Assembly (NCBI RefSeq): GCF_022387135.1
Contig: NZ_CP092462.1
Span: 4,650,001 to 4,714,000 of the forward strand
DNA: 64,000 nucleotides
DNA from: Comamonas sp. B21-038
GTDB taxonomy: Bacteria > Pseudomonadota > Gammaproteobacteria > Burkholderiales > Burkholderiaceae_C
Direction of reading: 5' to 3'
Below the pieces are notes generated by a model. The model saw only the letters and a list, made by a program, of their open reading frames with translations. It ran no database searches and had not been told where the DNA came from. The first letter of the stretch is position 1. Each line of letters begins with the position of its first letter. A program made the translations under genes and the position numbers. Shown one piece after another: positions 52,889 through 61,321 of this stretch.

Positions 52889-53980
52889 ATGGCTTCGATT
52901 GCATTGAGACAGCTGCGCAAGCACTTTGAGGGGCACGATGTGCTCAAGGGCATATCGCTTGATATCGCCGAGGGGGAGTTTGTCGCGCTGGTGGGCCCGT
53001 CTGGCTGCGGCAAATCCACCTTGCTGCGCATGCTCGCCGGGCTGGAGGAAGTCAGCAGCGGCCAGATCGTGCTGGGCGGACAGGTTATCAACGAGGTGCC
53101 GCCGCGCGAGCGCAATATCGCGATGGTGTTCCAGAACTATGCGCTCTACCCGCATATGACGGTGGCCGATAACCTGGGCTTTGCGCTGAAGCTGCAGCGC
53201 CAGGCGCCGGCGGCCATCGCGCAGCGCGTGCAGCAGGTGGCCGAGATTCTGGGCCTGGAGCCGCTGCTGGGCCGCCTGCCTGCCCAGCTCTCGGGCGGCC
53301 AGCGCCAGCGTGTGGCGATGGGCCGCGCCATTGTGCGCGAGCCGCTGGCGTTTTTGTTTGACGAGCCGCTGTCCAACCTCGATGCCAAGCTGCGCGTGCA
53401 GATGCGCACCGAGATCAAGTCCCTGCACCAGCGCCTGCGCACCACCACGGTCTATGTCACCCACGACCAGATCGAGGCCATGACCATGGCCGACCGCATC
53501 GTGGTGATGCGCGACGGCGTGATTGAGCAAGTCGGCACCCCGCTGGAGCTGTATGACCGGCCGCGCAATGCCTTTGTCGCGCAGTTCATCGGTTCACCGG
53601 CGATGAACCTGATTGCCGCCCGCAGCCAGCCAGCGCAGGACGGCTGGCAGCTGGTGACCGACGATGGCCAGCGCCTGCCGCTGCTGCCTGGCCTGCAGGC
53701 CCAGGGCGCGCGTGAACTGTGGCTGGGTGTGCGGCCCGAGCATGTGCAGCTGGAGGTGGCGCCGCTGAGCGGTGTGGCCACCAGCGCTGCGACGGTCGAG
53801 GTCGTCGAGCCCACCGGCGCCGAAACCCAGGTGGTCAGCCGCTTTGGCCAGCAGCCACTGATATCGACCGTCAAGGAGCGCCTGGCGCTGGCCCCCGGCC
53901 AGGCCCTGCATTGGCACACGGCGCCGCAGCATTGGCATGTGTTTGACCGGCACAGCGGCGAGCGCCTGAACGTCGCATAA
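52889..53980 (+). CDS. ABC transporter ATP-binding protein (UgpC/MalK type)
   Basis: A 363-residue ATPase. Walker [11 protein letters not shown]-loop [19 protein letters not shown], signature [19 protein letters not shown], Walker [16 protein letters not shown] and the switch His in [15 protein letters not shown] are all intact. The C-terminal TOBE domain (about residues 240-360, [27 protein letters not shown]) is that of UgpC/MalK. Such ATPases can serve several transporters, but this one is tied to its operon. A terminator follows the stop. Confidence 0.92.
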   Translation: MASIALRQLRKHFEGHDVLKGISLDIAEGEFVALVGPSGCGKSTLLRMLAGLEEVSSGQIVLGGQVINEVPPRERNIAMVFQNYALYPHMTVADNLGFALKLQRQAPAAIAQRVQQVAEILGLEPLLGRLPAQLSGGQRQRVAMGRAIVREPLAFLFDEPLSNLDAKLRVQMRTEIKSLHQRLRTTTVYVTHDQIEAMTMADRIVVMRDGVIEQVGTPLELYDRPRNAFVAQFIGSPAMNLIAARSQPAQDGWQLVTDDGQRLPLLPGLQAQGARELWLGVRPEHVQLEVAPLSGVATSAATVEVVEPTGAETQVVSRFGQQPLISTVKERLALAPGQALHWHTAPQHWHVFDRHSGERLNVA

Positions 53981-53998
53981 AGCCTGATGCCTGAAGCA

Positions 53999-54024
53999 CA
54001 AAGGCTCCCGGTTGGGAGCCTTTG
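53999..54024. terminator. Terminator between ABC operon and nitroreductase gene
   Basis: An 11-bp perfect stem (CAAAGGCTCCC at 53999-54009, GGGAGCCTTTG at 54014-54024) with loop GGTT. Runs of three A and three T on the two sides give only weak U tracts; the site between convergent genes suggests it works in both directions. Confidence 0.75.
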
Positions 54025-54043
54025 CGTTGCTGGAGGCAGCCGT

Positions 54044-54595
54044 TTAAGCCAGCGGGCCTGCGCTCAGGATGTCCGACAGCGCCTTGCGTGGCGATGGTGT
54101 TTCGCGCTCGGCCAGGTCGGCTGGCAGGCTGGACTTGTCGCCGCGCTCGCCGATCGCGACCAGGCATTCGACCTGCCACTGCTCGCCCAGTTGCAGCACC
54201 TCGCGTGCGGCAGCCAGCTCGATGCCGGCCATCGCATGCGTGGCCAGGCCCATGGCATGCGCTTGCAGCGCCAGGTAGCCCCAGGCACAGCCGGTGTCAA
54301 AGCTGTGCATGGCCGATTCGGCCTTGTTCGACAACACCACCAGCAACGCGCCGGCGTTCAGGCACCAGCGGCGGTTGAACTCGTTGGGGATGGTGGAGAA
54401 CGCTTGCCAGTTGGCATCGCCATGGATCGAATACGCAAAGTGCCAGGGCTGCTTGTTGCTGGCCGAAGGGGCCCAGCGTGCGCCTTCAACAATGGTCTCG
54501 ATGTCCTTGGGCGTCAGCGCCTTGCCGGAGAAGGCGCGGGGCGAGGAACGGTCCAGAAACTGGGGATGGATGGCATGGGTGGATTGGCGCGTCAT
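54044..54595 (-). CDS. Nitroreductase family protein
   Basis: A 183-residue FMN-binding protein of the nitroreductase superfamily: FLDRSSPRAFSGKAL near the N-terminus, VEGARWAPSASNKQPWHFAY, and SFDTGCAWGYLALQAHAMGL with GLATHAMAG. This shorter group includes putative NAD(P)H nitroreductases and dehydrogenases acting on nitroaromatics or enones; substrate unknown. I start at ATG 54595; the frame continues upstream but into non-homologous residues. The thioesterase gene lies 58 bp upstream in the same direction. Confidence 0.87.
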   Translation of the reverse strand: MTRQSTHAIHPQFLDRSSPRAFSGKALTPKDIETIVEGARWAPSASNKQPWHFAYSIHGDANWQAFSTIPNEFNRRWCLNAGALLVVLSNKAESAMHSFDTGCAWGYLALQAHAMGLATHAMAGIELAAAREVLQLGEQWQVECLVAIGERGDKSSLPADLAERETPSPRKALSDILSAGPLA

Positions 54596-54653
54596 GGTCA
54601 AAATTGGAGCAATAAGACCGCCAGCATGCCATATCTGCCGGTTTTTTGCAGGC

Positions 54654-55115
54654 TCAGATTTTCTGTTTGTCGACCAGCTTGAAGGTGCCGGTGGCCAGCC
54701 CCAAAAGGTTGCCGGCATCGTCATGCAGTTCGCCTCGCACAAACGACAGGCTCCTGCCCCTTTTTTCGCAGATGGCGGTGCAGACCACATCGCCGCTGCC
54801 CGGTGCGATGTAGTGGATGGTCAGGTCCACGGTGATGACGCCATAGCGCGACGGGTCATGCGCGCGTGCGGCGCAGGACAGGCCCACATCGAGCAACGTG
54901 GCGATGGCGCCGCCATGCATGTCGCCCCGGCTGTTGGTGTATTGCTTCTGGTAGGGCATGCGCACCCGGGCGCGGTCATTGCCGATCGCCTCGCCCTTGA
55001 GCAGAAAGGCCTCGGCCATGGCCATGCTGAGGCCGAAGATCTGGTGGGCCGGCTCATCCACGGTGTAGGCGGGGATGTCGTTGGCAACAGCGGTGGATGG
55101 GGCGGTGGTGGTCAT
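54654..55115 (-). CDS. PaaI family hotdog-fold thioesterase
   Basis: A 153-residue hotdog-fold protein. MPYQKQYTNSRGDMHGGAIA contains the family N-x-x-G-x-x-H-G-G-A pattern with catalytic Asn/His surroundings, followed by LLDVGLSCAARAH and VDLTIHYIAPGSGDVVCTA. PaaI-type enzymes hydrolyse aromatic or acyl-CoA thioesters, often as a housecleaning step. I start at ATG 55115. Nearby nitroreductase may share the transcript. Confidence 0.87.
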   Translation of the reverse strand: MTTTAPSTAVANDIPAYTVDEPAHQIFGLSMAMAEAFLLKGEAIGNDRARVRMPYQKQYTNSRGDMHGGAIATLLDVGLSCAARAHDPSRYGVITVDLTIHYIAPGSGDVVCTAICEKRGRSLSFVRGELHDDAGNLLGLATGTFKLVDKQKI

Positions 55116-55276
55116 GGGGCAGGGCGCAGCAGGTTCAAAAGCCAGCATGTTAGCGGCTGGGGCAGCCGCGCGGGCAAGGCGGCTGACGCCTGGGAGTCGC
55201 CCACCTGGCGGCGCCCAGCTTCGTTTGCAAAGCGGGTCCCCGGGATCCTGGGGCCACGGTTTATCATCGCTGGCTT

Positions 55277-56662
55277 ATGCCCGCCTGGTCCCCCGCATCC
55301 TCTCTGTTGTCCCCGTATTGCCCGCGCTGCGGCGCTGCGCACTGCCGCAGTGCAGGCGTGCCCCATGCCTTTGCCTGCCTGCAGTGCGGCGCGCAGTTCC
55401 GGCTGGAGCAGTTGCAGGGTCAGGCCTACCCAGGCATGCCCGCCTCTGCAGACGCAGCCAGCGGGGCGCGGCTGCGCCGGCATCTGCCCTGGGTCCTGGT
55501 GCTGCTGGCGATGCTGGTGTCCATACCCTGGTGGCTGCCCCGGTTGCAACCCGGGCTCCGACTGAGCCTGCCCGCTGCCTGGCAAGCCAAGGCACCGCCG
55601 CTGGCGCTGGGCCGCAGCGAGGCCACCACGCTCATTGAGCGCAACGGCCAGCGCCTGCTGGTGCAGCTGTATGAAAACCGTGAGCACGATGATGTGATCT
55701 ACCGCACGGTGGTGCGCGATGCGGCCACCGGCACCAGCCTGGGGGAGCCCCAGCGCATGGCGATGCCCTGGGCCGGCAGCTCGGGCAGCGCAGAGCTGCA
55801 GTTCTTCTCCGACGGCCAGCTCTACCTGTTCTTGAAGGAGCGCGGTTTCTGGCGTTTCGACCCCGGCACCTTGCGCTTTGTCGATCTGCAGCCCCAGCTG
55901 AGCGCGCGCTTTGCAGCGCAGCTGGGCGAGGGCATCGTCGGCGTGGCGCCCAAGGGCCGTGACCGGCCCGACAGCCTGGAGGTGACCAGCCGCAATGGCA
56001 GCAAATACCTGGTGTACTGGCTGCTGGGCCAGATCTGGCCGGCGGCCGACAGCAGCAGCCTGTATGAAAAGGCGCAAGCCGACTACCGCCAGGAGACCGC
56101 CTTTTACCGCTACGAATCGCTGCCCCGCCCGACCGGCGAGGAGAACCGCGCCGTGCTGGTGCAGTCCTGGTGGCGGCACGAGCCCGGTCAGCCTCTTCAC
56201 TTTGGCTACTTCGACCTGCAGCCCGGCGACAGCCGCGAGGTGCAGACATCGTTGCGCAGCTATGTGCCGATAGGCGATGGTTACTTCACGCCCCGGTATG
56301 CCACCCAGGACCGGGGGCTGCTGCGCATCAAGGTGGTGCAGCCGGCGGTGCCGCGCTTCCATGCCGATGTGATGGCGGAAAACGCGCGCCGCCTGCTGCT
56401 GGCCTACAACCCCAGCCCGGTGCGGCAGGAAGGCCGCGTCATCCAGCTGCTGGACAAGGCCAGCCAGCAGGTGGTGTGGAGCCGCACGATCGACCAGCTG
56501 CCCCCACTGGGCAAGCGCGAAGGTGGAGCCTATGTCACCGGCCAGGCGGTCAGCGGCGGCTTTTTGCTGCTCAACGACATGCGCCAGCCTGCGCTGCTGA
56601 TCGGCGAGGACGGTGCAGTGCTGCAGGACTTTAGCGGTGCGGCTGAAGGCGCCGCGCGATGA
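55277..56662 (+). CDS. Membrane-anchored protein with N-terminal zinc ribbon, unknown function
   Basis: A 461-residue protein. Residues about 14-40 hold two Cys pairs (YCPRCG and CLQCG), a zinc ribbon. One membrane helix follows near residues 70-90 (LPWVLVLLAMLVSIPWWLP). The rest, on the other side of the membrane, is beta-rich with repeated Leu/Trp/Tyr strands, as in beta-propellers. SLEVTSRNGSKYLVYWLLGQ recurs in related form in the next gene. The family may be the PA2928-type hypothetical proteins, but I am not sure. Its stop overlaps the next start (ATGA). Confidence 0.6.
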   Translation: MPAWSPASSLLSPYCPRCGAAHCRSAGVPHAFACLQCGAQFRLEQLQGQAYPGMPASADAASGARLRRHLPWVLVLLAMLVSIPWWLPRLQPGLRLSLPAAWQAKAPPLALGRSEATTLIERNGQRLLVQLYENREHDDVIYRTVVRDAATGTSLGEPQRMAMPWAGSSGSAELQFFSDGQLYLFLKERGFWRFDPGTLRFVDLQPQLSARFAAQLGEGIVGVAPKGRDRPDSLEVTSRNGSKYLVYWLLGQIWPAADSSSLYEKAQADYRQETAFYRYESLPRPTGEENRAVLVQSWWRHEPGQPLHFGYFDLQPGDSREVQTSLRSYVPIGDGYFTPRYATQDRGLLRIKVVQPAVPRFHADVMAENARRLLLAYNPSPVRQEGRVIQLLDKASQQVVWSRTIDQLPPLGKREGGAYVTGQAVSGGFLLLNDMRQPALLIGEDGAVLQDFSGAAEGAAR

Positions 56663-57846
56663 ACATCCCCCGGCGCGCCATCGGGCCCCTGGGCATCGCC
56701 TTGGTGGTGTTTTTTGTGCTGCCGCTGCTGGTGCCCGCCACGGTCCGCCTGCTGCGCCCTGCGGACCAGGCCGAGGAGCTGGGCGAGGTCGAGGCATCGG
56801 CCATCTACCAGGGCGAGGATGGCAGCCTGCGCATGCTGCGGGTGATGAAGCACAGCACCACGCAGGACGATGTATTTGTGCTGTTGGACAACGACCTGCA
56901 GGCCAGGCAGCTGCTGGGCCAGCCCCAGCGCATCGTGCTGCCCCGCGCGCAGCTGCGCCAGCCCGCCCGCCTGCGCAGCGAGGCCGATGGCCAGCTGTCG
57001 CTGCTGCTCAATGACCGGCACTGGTGGCTGCGCCAGCCGGCGCAGACCGCGTTTGAACCGATGGATGCAGCGCTGCGCCAGCGCTTTGCGGCAGCGCTGG
57101 GCACGGGCGTGTCCAGGTACGCATTTGGCGAGCAGCGCGAACCGGGTTTGTTGGAGGTGACCAGCAATACCGGCGACCGCTATGCGCTGTACTGGGCCAG
57201 CGGCGAGCTGTACCCCTGGGCGGAGCGGCTGCAGCGCTGGCAGCAGCGCCCCTGGGCGCAGTACCAGCAGACGGTATCGCGCATCGATTACGCCGACTTT
57301 GACACCGACGTGGCCCAGTACGGCTTGCCCACCATGCTGCTGCAGTTTGCGCAAAAAGTGCGGCCCGGCGAGTTTGAACGCTGGCCACGGCTGAGCGTGC
57401 ATTCCAGCGCAGACCAACAGGTGCGCGCCGCGCCCAGGCTCTACCAGCCGGTGAGCGATGGTTTCGTCGTCAGCCGCCAGGCGCTGCGTGATGCAGGCAT
57501 CACCCAGATCGCCGCAGTGGCCCAAGTGCCGGTGCAGTTCAGCGGCGAGGTGCTGGCCCGCAATGCCGACCGGGTGCTGATGCGCTACGACGAGACGCCC
57601 ACCACCGCTGCCGAAGTCGTGCTGCAGATCGTGGATGCGCGCAGCCTGCAACTGGTATGGCGCAAGTCGTCACGCGAGATGCCGCAGCTGCTGCTGGACG
57701 GGGCGCAGCTCGCTGCGCAGGCCTGGCCAGGCGGCTTTTACCTGACCACCAGCGCCAACCTTCCGGCGCTGGTGATCGACAACGCCGGCCAGACCTTGTA
57801 CGACTTTCAGCCGCAAAAACGCCTTCCATCCCCGGGCGAAGACTGA
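56659..57846 (+). CDS. Paralogue of the preceding membrane-anchored protein
   Basis: A 395-residue protein with an N-terminal membrane anchor (GPLGIALVVFFVLPLLVPAT) but no zinc ribbon. Its extracytoplasmic part is related to that of the preceding protein: compare GLLEVTSNTGDRYALYWASG with SLEVTSRNGSKYLVYWLLG, VLMRYDETPTTAAEVVLQIV with LLLAYNPSPVRQEGRVIQLL, and QLVWRKSSREMPQLLLDGAQ with QVVWSRTIDQLPPLGKREGG. The two genes are coupled through an ATGA overlap. Function unknown. Confidence 0.6.
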   Translation: MNIPRRAIGPLGIALVVFFVLPLLVPATVRLLRPADQAEELGEVEASAIYQGEDGSLRMLRVMKHSTTQDDVFVLLDNDLQARQLLGQPQRIVLPRAQLRQPARLRSEADGQLSLLLNDRHWWLRQPAQTAFEPMDAALRQRFAAALGTGVSRYAFGEQREPGLLEVTSNTGDRYALYWASGELYPWAERLQRWQQRPWAQYQQTVSRIDYADFDTDVAQYGLPTMLLQFAQKVRPGEFERWPRLSVHSSADQQVRAAPRLYQPVSDGFVVSRQALRDAGITQIAAVAQVPVQFSGEVLARNADRVLMRYDETPTTAAEVVLQIVDARSLQLVWRKSSREMPQLLLDGAQLAAQAWPGGFYLTTSANLPALVIDNAGQTLYDFQPQKRLPSPGED

Positions 57847-58114
57847 GCGGCGGCAGACCGGCCCCAGCCGATCACTCCGCAGCCCGGCGGTGGGGCCATA
57901 GCCGGCCCCAAAAACGGCCCTTGCGTCGATAGTTATTGGCTGGGATAAGCTGCTGTTTTGAAAAGAAATTTTGCAAATCGAACGGCTCGTTTACGTAAAG
58001 CCATTCAGATCTCCAAAACTCCTACAAGCGCGGCGCAGCACCTGCGGCACCATCTAGCTACGGCAGTGCCCAGAGCCTGCCGCCCCTCCCAACTTGACAC
58101 TGAAGGAGATAGCG

Positions 58115-58242
58115 ATGACTCAGCAGAACCGCCAGGCGTCCAACCAACAGCCTGTGCAGAAAAAGGAACAGCAGCAACAGCAGCAGTCCCCAAGCAGCAG
58201 CAACAGGGCCACCAAGACCGCAAGCAGCAGTCGCAGAAGTAG
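58115..58242 (+). pseudogene. Small Gln-rich protein gene, apparently frameshifted
   Basis: AAGGAG at 58102 precedes ATG 58115. The frame reads TQQNRQASNQQPVQ, KKEQQQQQQSP, then drifts into a Ser/Arg-rich tail. In the -1 frame, codons from the C4 run at 58188-58191 read KQQQQGHQDRKQQSQK and stop at 58242. That product aligns with the intact homologue at 59555-59707 (QQSPQQKQPGQQDRSQQQR end). A single missing C in the run therefore explains the break: a real frameshift or a sequencing error. If the frame is taken as it stands it runs on to 58447. Confidence 0.5.
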
Positions 58243-58280
58243 ACAGCGACGGCACGCAGCCAGATCACACGGAGCCAGCC

Positions 58281-58439
58281 ATGCAACACCTGCCTTTGCC
58301 GATGACCAAGCAGCAACCTTGGCCCCTGCAACAGGGGCAGCCATTGCGCGAGGCCAAGTACTCGCAGCAGCAGTGCAAATGCAACCGCCGCCAACTGGGC
58401 ACCGAGCCCAAGACGCCGAGCAATGCACAGATGTGCTGA
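58281..58439 (+). CDS. Small Gln-rich protein with CKC motif, unknown function
   Basis: A 52-residue reading frame, ATG 58281 to the TGA at 58437-58439, with a GGAG ribosome-binding site six bases upstream. It reads QHLPLPMTKQQPWPLQQGQP and ends with SQQQCKCNRRQLGTEP and more. Gln and Pro are frequent, as in its neighbours, and two Cys form CKC. It lies between the Gln-rich gene at 58115 and a strong terminator. I know no family. Confidence 0.45.
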   Translation: MQHLPLPMTKQQPWPLQQGQPLREAKYSQQQCKCNRRQLGTEPKTPSNAQMC

Positions 58440-58459
58440 TCTGCTGAATGCTGCGCCAC

Positions 58460-58482
58460 AGCCCGCTTCCAGCGGGCTTTTT
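58460..58482 (+). terminator. Rho-independent terminator after the Gln-rich genes
   Basis: An 8-bp stem (AGCCCGCT at 58460-58467, AGCGGGCT at 58471-58478) with loop TCC and a T run. It closes the transcript that contains the small Gln-rich genes. Confidence 0.85.
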
Positions 58483-58547
58483 CGTGGGCGCAGCAGCGCT
58501 GTCAGCGGCGATACTGGCGTCCTTGACCCCCTCGCCAGCAGATTGCC

Positions 58548-59348
58548 ATGAACACCGGTTTCTTCGCGCAGCCCAACCCCCCGTACCGCCGCGCCAACTA
58601 CCCCTTTGCCTACCTATGGCTGGAGGGGGTGGCCAGCCTCGCTGCGCTGCTGGCCCATGTCGAGGCGCTGCGTGCCGCCGACCCCGGCCACCGCTACCTG
58701 AGCACCTTGGACGATATCCAGCAGGCCAGCTACACCAGCGGCCATGCCAGCCAGGGCGATCGGCTCTCCCTGGCCAGCCCGCCGGACATGGACTGGGACG
58801 ATCCGGCACAGGAGGCCGCCTGGGAGCTGCAGGCGCTGCAGCACCGCGCGCGGCAACTGCGGCAGGCCCAGGGCCCGCAACGCTGGGCTGAGGTCTGCGG
58901 CAGTCTGGCGCTGAGCGGCAGCGATATCGACGCGCTGCTGGCCGCCAATCGCTGCCCCGATCTGCTGCTGGACGAGGTCATCTACATCCAGCGCCTGCCG
59001 CTCGCCGATGCCGACCCGCTGATCGCCGGCCAGCCCAATGGCTATTTCAGCGCCGACTGGGACAGCTTTCAGAACCATGCCATCCACCAGCATCTGGGGC
59101 AGCAGCATGGCTACCAGCTGTATGCGATGGGCGCCGCCTGGATGGCGCTGGCCCGCCCGCAGCCGCCGGATGCGGCGCAGGCCCAGGCGCTGGTAGAGGA
59201 TTTGCGGGCGCTGTATGCCTCGGCTGATGAGGCGTTGCGGGCCCATCCGGGCTGGCAAGCCCTGCCAGCGGTGCTGCAAACGCAACGCAGCTTGGTGTTG
59301 GGCTATACCGAAGACATGGCCGACCGCTGGGAGTCAACCCAAGCTTGA
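58548..59348 (+). CDS. Conserved hypothetical protein
   Basis: A 266-residue soluble protein that I do not recognise. It begins NTGFFAQPNPPYRRANYPFA and is rich in Ala, Gln, Leu and Asp, mostly helical in pattern, without signal peptide or membrane segment. The segment NGYFSADWDSFQNHAIHQHL has several His and Asp residues that might bind metal. It lies between two terminator/promoter regions of the Gln-rich small protein genes and is probably transcribed on its own. Confidence 0.55.
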   Translation: MNTGFFAQPNPPYRRANYPFAYLWLEGVASLAALLAHVEALRAADPGHRYLSTLDDIQQASYTSGHASQGDRLSLASPPDMDWDDPAQEAAWELQALQHRARQLRQAQGPQRWAEVCGSLALSGSDIDALLAANRCPDLLLDEVIYIQRLPLADADPLIAGQPNGYFSADWDSFQNHAIHQHLGQQHGYQLYAMGAAWMALARPQPPDAAQAQALVEDLRALYASADEALRAHPGWQALPAVLQTQRSLVLGYTEDMADRWESTQA

Positions 59349-59554
59349 ACTTCTGTGAAGGAAGGAAAAGGAATGTTGTTGACTTGCGCCGATCGCCCCA
59401 GGCAAGAACGCCATGCGGCTTTGCAAAATGTGCGCAGAGAAACGTCTCGATGCAGGCGGCGCGTCAATTCCTACACCGGCCTCTGGGCTGCGGCGCGACT
59501 ATAGAGCCATGGCAGGGCATGTCGCCCCGTCATCATCTTGAAGGAGCTAACGCT

Positions 59555-59707
59555 ATGAATCAGCCAAACAGCCAACGCCATCCCAACCAGGTGAACCAGC
59601 AGCAATCGGGCCAGAAATCCGGTTCGCAAAAAGAGCAGCAACACCAGCAGCAGTCGCCGCAGCAAAAGCAGCCTGGTCAGCAAGACCGCTCGCAGCAGCA
59701 GCGCTAA
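59555..59707 (+). CDS. Small Gln-rich protein, 50 residues
   Basis: ATG 59555 has a strong AAGGAG ribosome-binding site at 59541-59546. The product is 50 residues, about 40% Gln, with Asn, Ser, Lys and Pro and almost no hydrophobic residues, so it should be unstructured. Residues such as QKEQQHQQQSP and QPGQQDRSQQQR match the frameshifted paralogue at 58115. Composition recalls stress-induced disordered proteins, but no function is known. Confidence 0.6.
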   Translation: MNQPNSQRHPNQVNQQQSGQKSGSQKEQQHQQQSPQQKQPGQQDRSQQQR

Positions 59708-59790
59708 AGCCCGCGTTGGCCTAAGCCACGGGTAGCCGCCACGGCGCGGTAATCCCTAGGGCCTGCCAGCGTGCATGCCTGGCGAGCCCG

Positions 59791-59817
59791 TATAAAAGCC
59801 TCCATCGCTGGAGGCTT
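59791..59817 (-). terminator. Terminator of the gatCAB operon
   Basis: On the minus strand AAGCCTCC and GGAGGCTT (59796-59803 and 59810-59817) form an 8-bp stem with a 6-nt loop, followed by a TTTTATA tail at 59797-59791. It lies 30 bp after the gatB stop and may also end the plus-strand Gln-rich transcript. Confidence 0.75.
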
Positions 59818-59846
59818 CTTGCTGTCTGGGTATTGCTGCCCCAGGG

Positions 59847-61301
59847 TCAGGCTAATTTGGCCTTCAGCAGTTCATTGACCTGGCCTGGGTTGGCCTTGCC
59901 CTTGGAGGCCTTCATCACCTGGCCGACCAAGGCGTTGAAGGCCTTGTCCTTGCCGGCCTTGTACTGCTCGACATTGCCGGGGTTGGCGGCGATCACCTCG
60001 TCGATGATGGCTTCGAGCGCGCCGGTGTCGTTGGATTGCTTCAGGTCCTTGGCGTCGATGACGGTGTCCACATCTGCGCCTTCACCGCTCCACAGCGCCT
60101 CGAACACCTGCTTGGCGCTGTTGTTGCTGATGACATTGCCGTGGATGCGGGCGATCAGGGTGCCCAGCTGCGCGGCGCTGACCTTGACCTGGTCCATGCC
60201 GATCTCTTCCAGGTTCAGGCGGCGCGAGATCTCGCCCATCACCCAGTTGCTGGCCAGCTTGGGCTGGCCGCTGGCCTTGGCGGCGGCTTCAAAGTAGTCG
60301 GCCATCGCCTGGCTTTGGGTCAGGGTGGTGGCGTCGTACTCGGGCAGGCCGTAGTCGGCCACAAAGCGGTCGGCGCGCTGGCGCGGCAGCTCGGGCATCT
60401 CGGCCTTGACGGCTTGCACCCAGCTGTCGGCCACCACCAGTGGCGGCAGGTCCGGATCGGGGAAGTAGCGGTAATCGGCCGCGTCTTCCTTGGTGCGCAT
60501 TGCGCGGGTCTCGCCGGTGTCGGGGTTGAACAGCACGGTGGCCTGCTGGATCGCGCGGCCATCTTCGATCTCCTCGATCTGCCAGCGGATTTCGTAATCG
60601 ATGGCGATCTGCATGTTCTTGAACGAGTTCAGGTTCTTGATCTCGCGGCGGGTGCCCAGCGGCTGGCCGGGCTTGCGCACCGACACGTTGGCATCGCAGC
60701 GGAACGAGCCTTCCTGCATGTTGCCGTCGCAGATGCCGATCCAGGTGACGATCTTGTGCAGTTCCTTGGCATAGGCCACGGCTTCGGCGGTGCTGCTCAT
60801 GTCGGGCTCGGTGACGATCTCCAGCAGCGGCGTGCCGGCGCGGTTCAGGTCAATGCCCGATTGGCCGATGAATTCGTCGTGCACGGATTTGCCGGCGTCT
60901 TCTTCCAGATGGGCGCGCACCAGGCGCACGGTCTTTTTCTGGTCGCCGACGAAGAAGCTCACCTCACCGCCTTGCACCACCGGGATCTCGAACTGCGAGA
61001 TCTGGTAACCCTTGGGCAGATCGGGGTAGAAGTAGTTCTTGCGCGCAAAGATGCTGACGGGCGCAATGGTGCTGCCCAGCGCCAGGCCGAGCTTGATCGC
61101 GCACTCGACGGCCTTCTTGTTCATCACCGGCAGGGTGCCGGGCAGGGCCAGGTCCACGGCGCAGGCCTGGGTGTTGGGCTCGGCGCCAAAGGCGGTGCTG
61201 GCGCGGCTGAAGATCTTGCTGTTGGCGGCCAACTGGGTGTGGGTTTCAAAGCCAATCACCACTTCGTAGCCGTTGATGAGCTTGACGGTTGTTTCGGTCA
61301 T
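59847..61301 (-). CDS. gatB: Asp-tRNA(Asn)/Glu-tRNA(Gln) amidotransferase subunit B
   Basis: GatB binds the mischarged tRNA and activates its Glu or Asp side chain in the GatCAB complex. The 484-residue protein has the family motifs [48 protein letters not shown] and EVSFFV in the kinase-like cradle, and a C-terminal YqeY-like tail ([24 protein letters not shown]). It is the last gene of the operon, 20 bp after gatA. Confidence 0.96.
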   Translation of the reverse strand: MTETTVKLINGYEVVIGFETHTQLAANSKIFSRASTAFGAEPNTQACAVDLALPGTLPVMNKKAVECAIKLGLALGSTIAPVSIFARKNYFYPDLPKGYQISQFEIPVVQGGEVSFFVGDQKKTVRLVRAHLEEDAGKSVHDEFIGQSGIDLNRAGTPLLEIVTEPDMSSTAEAVAYAKELHKIVTWIGICDGNMQEGSFRCDANVSVRKPGQPLGTRREIKNLNSFKNMQIAIDYEIRWQIEEIEDGRAIQQATVLFNPDTGETRAMRTKEDAADYRYFPDPDLPPLVVADSWVQAVKAEMPELPRQRADRFVADYGLPEYDATTLTQSQAMADYFEAAAKASGQPKLASNWVMGEISRRLNLEEIGMDQVKVSAAQLGTLIARIHGNVISNNSAKQVFEALWSGEGADVDTVIDAKDLKQSNDTGALEAIIDEVIAANPGNVEQYKAGKDKAFNALVGQVMKASKGKANPGQVNELLKAKLA

Positions 61302-61321
61302 GTTCTGTGTTCCTCCCTGCG

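Noticed and set aside
58115..58242. Programmed -1 ribosomal frameshifting at the C4 run
   Set aside because: The site does not form a canonical X-XXY-YYZ slippery heptamer in the right phase and I see no downstream pseudoknot; mutation or sequence error is simpler.
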